Both the position numbers and the translations under genes were made by a program. The notes under the pieces are model-generated. The model ran no database searches, was not told the DNA's origin, and saw only the letters and a program-made list of their open reading frames with translations. DNA of 8,277 nucleotides. Source: Lachnospiraceae bacterium UBA4348 (lineage in GTDB: Bacteria; Bacillota; Clostridia; Lachnospirales; Lachnospiraceae). Positions 7,620 to 8,277 of this stretch are shown piece by piece (positions within the stretch are counted from its first letter, which is position 1; the number at the start of each line of letters is the position of its first letter). The stretch is from contig DGTA01000141.1 of NCBI GenBank assembly GCA_002394165.1, positions 1-8,277 of the forward strand. The letters are read 5' to 3'.

Positions 7620-7884
7620 GACAGGGGACGCTTCTGTGTCAGCGTACGCTGACAGGGGGACAGTCCTTAAAAACAATGCAGAAATAAAACACAACACCTT
7701 GTTCCACGGGGAACACTCCCGTTCTGGCCTCGCGCAGCGGTACATAAGGCTCGAGCTTCGCTCTCGCCAAGTACCGGCGCTGCGGCCACGTCCCCGTTGG
7801 AACAGGGTGTTGTGTCTTATTCTTACCTTAAAATCCAATAGACTGTCCCTATGCCGACGGCTGCTGACACAGAACTGTCCGTGG
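7620..7884 (+). repeat. Palindromic structured element, copy 1 (directly downstream of efp)
   Basis: About 265 nt fold on paper into a long rod. Nested pairings are: 7626-7643 with 7863-7880 (one mismatch, one G-U); 7657-7665 with 7841-7849 (perfect); 7683-7706 with 7798-7821 (one mismatch, one G-U), continued by 7707-7712 with 7791-7796 after a one-base bulge; 7725-7728 with 7785-7788; 7733-7738 with 7779-7784; 7739-7743 with 7771-7775; and an apical GAGC/GCTC hairpin at 7753-7763. A perfect 18-bp palindrome, TGTCAGCGTACGCTGACA (7637-7654), lies in the left arm. GACAGGGG(G)AC occurs twice on the left, with related GTCC forms on the right. A related inverted copy lies at 7978-8204. The outer limits are approximate. 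It may be a non-autonomous mobile element or a structured 3' UTR. Confidence 0.85.
7683..7821 (+). terminator. Possible transcription end of efp within element copy 1
   Basis: The core stem of copy 1 (24 paired positions on each side, then 6 more inside a bulge) is preceded by an A-rich stretch and followed by a T-rich stretch at 7815-7830. No other terminator follows efp. The hairpin is far larger than a usual intrinsic terminator and its T-tract is interrupted, so the role is inferred. Confidence 0.35.
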
Positions 7885-7977
7885 TCTTAGCCCTCAGCAA
7901 TAAGAATACCGGAAATCAAAGAATATTCGGTTCAGATGCTCAGGCCAATCGGCATCTTCCCGCCGCATGCGATGAAT
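7885..7977. other. Spacer between the two palindromic elements
   Basis: Ninety-three nucleotides separate the two copies. I see no open frame with a ribosome binding site, no promoter of quality and no strong hairpin, apart from an 8-bp GAATATTC palindrome at 7921-7928. It may be the original intergenic DNA or worn element sequence. Confidence 0.5.
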
Positions 7978-8204
7978 GTTTCTGCGTCAGACTTCGCTGT
8001 TCAGTGGACGATCCTTCTTGAGGCAAAGAAAAGAAAAAGATATCACCCTGTTCCAAAGGGGACCTACCGAAGCGACGGTACTTGGCGAGGGCTATGGCCC
8101 AAGCCTTAGTACCGCTGCGCTTCGGTCAGAGCGCGAGCGAGCCCCCTGGAACAGGGTGATACCTTTTTCATATGCTTGCTTAAAGAGGAGTGTCCCCCTG
8201 TCAG
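7978..8204 (-). repeat. Palindromic structured element, copy 2 (inverted relative to copy 1)
   Basis: The reverse complement of this stretch aligns with copy 1. CTGACAGGGGGACA at its start (8204 downward) matches 7649-7662 exactly. GCGCAGCGGTAC and CTCGCCAAGTACCG in the centre match 7732-7743 and 7763-7776. The distance from CTGACA to the core stem's CC(T/C)TG is 53 nt in both copies. Pairings on the + strand are 8033-8055 with 8147-8169 (22 of 23), 8058-8061 with 8143-8146, 8066-8074 with 8118-8126 (perfect), 8076-8081 with 8109-8114 (perfect), and an apical GGGC/GCCC hairpin at 8089-8100. The outermost arm present in copy 1 is missing on the right side. The element ends 2 nt from the stop codon of the minus-strand reading frame at 8207. 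Confidence 0.85.
8023..8169. terminator. Possible bidirectional terminator within element copy 2
   Basis: The core stem of copy 2 is flanked by an A-rich run (8024-8040) and a T-run (8164-8168). Read on the minus strand, the hairpin is followed by a long pyrimidine tract rich in T; on the plus strand it is followed by TTTTT. This is the arrangement of a bidirectional terminator between convergent genes, although the hairpin is unusually large and branched. Confidence 0.45.
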
Positions 8205-8206
8205 AA

Positions 8207-8277
8207 TTAGTGGTTGTTCTTCTGCGCCGTCGACAGCATAAGCTTGATGCGATTGAGCTGGTTGACCTCGCTGGCGC
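8207..8277 (-). CDS. C-terminal fragment of an unidentified protein (cut by window edge)
   Basis: On the minus strand a frame is open from the right edge for 22 codons and stops with TAA (complement of 8207-8209). The peptide contains EVNQLNRIKLML and ends STAQKNNH; it looks amphipathic and charged, like a normal soluble C-terminus. I do not recognise the family. The fragment is too short for coding statistics. Its support is indirect: the palindromic element stops 2 nt beyond this stop codon, mirroring the way copy 1 abuts the efp stop. If real, the gene is convergent to efp. Confidence 0.45.
   Translation of the reverse strand, partial: ASEVNQLNRIKLMLSTAQKNNH

Noticed and set aside
7618..7890. 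A 90-codon plus-strand frame over element copy 1, and an 89-codon frame on the opposite strand (7569-7838).
   Set aside because: Both run through the palindrome. Neither has a plausible ribosome binding site or a recognisable domain, and the minus-strand frame also overlaps the efp 3' end. Base pairing explains the sequence better than coding does.
7620..8204. A CRISPR array as an explanation for the repeats.
   Set aside because: There are only two long, diverged, inverted copies. No short direct repeats with regular spacers are present, and no cas genes are in view.

Overview
The window looks like a GC-rich member of the Bacillota, most likely a clostridium. The main reasons are a PolC-type DNA polymerase III alpha subunit (1480 aa with an embedded proofreading exonuclease), strong AGGAGG-like ribosome binding sites, and an ispG-polC neighbourhood known from clostridia. 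Placement below class level is inference and is not shown by the sequence.

Layout. Bases 1-7612 hold five co-directional genes on the + strand: the C-terminal part of polyphosphate kinase (ppk1, cut by the window edge), ispG (isoprenoid precursor synthesis, MEP pathway), polC (replicative polymerase), aroK (shikimate kinase) and efp (elongation factor P). Gaps are 42, 21, 45 and 77 nt. The first four genes can be read as one transcription unit of housekeeping genes. efp follows a well-formed sigma-A-type promoter (TTGAAA, 17 nt, TAAAAT) in the AT-rich gap and is probably also transcribed on its own. A perfect 8-bp hairpin sits between the ppk1 stop and the ispG ribosome binding site.

Bases 7613-8206 hold no convincing protein gene. 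They contain two related, highly palindromic elements (about 7620-7884 and 7978-8204), with about 93 nt of unremarkable sequence between them. The second is an inverted copy of the first. Each folds on paper into a long rod with a branched tip. The two copies differ at several stem positions by paired changes that keep the base pairing. Each begins a few nucleotides after the stop codon of the gene beside it: efp on the left, and a truncated minus-strand reading frame on the right (8207-8277). Seen from its own gene, each element therefore lies in the same sense orientation directly downstream.

This mirrored pair is the most interesting part of the window. It may be a pair of non-autonomous palindromic mobile elements (REP- or MITE-like), a structured 3'-end or terminator element shared by convergent genes, or both. 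No transposase gene, CRISPR array, tRNA or rRNA gene is visible.
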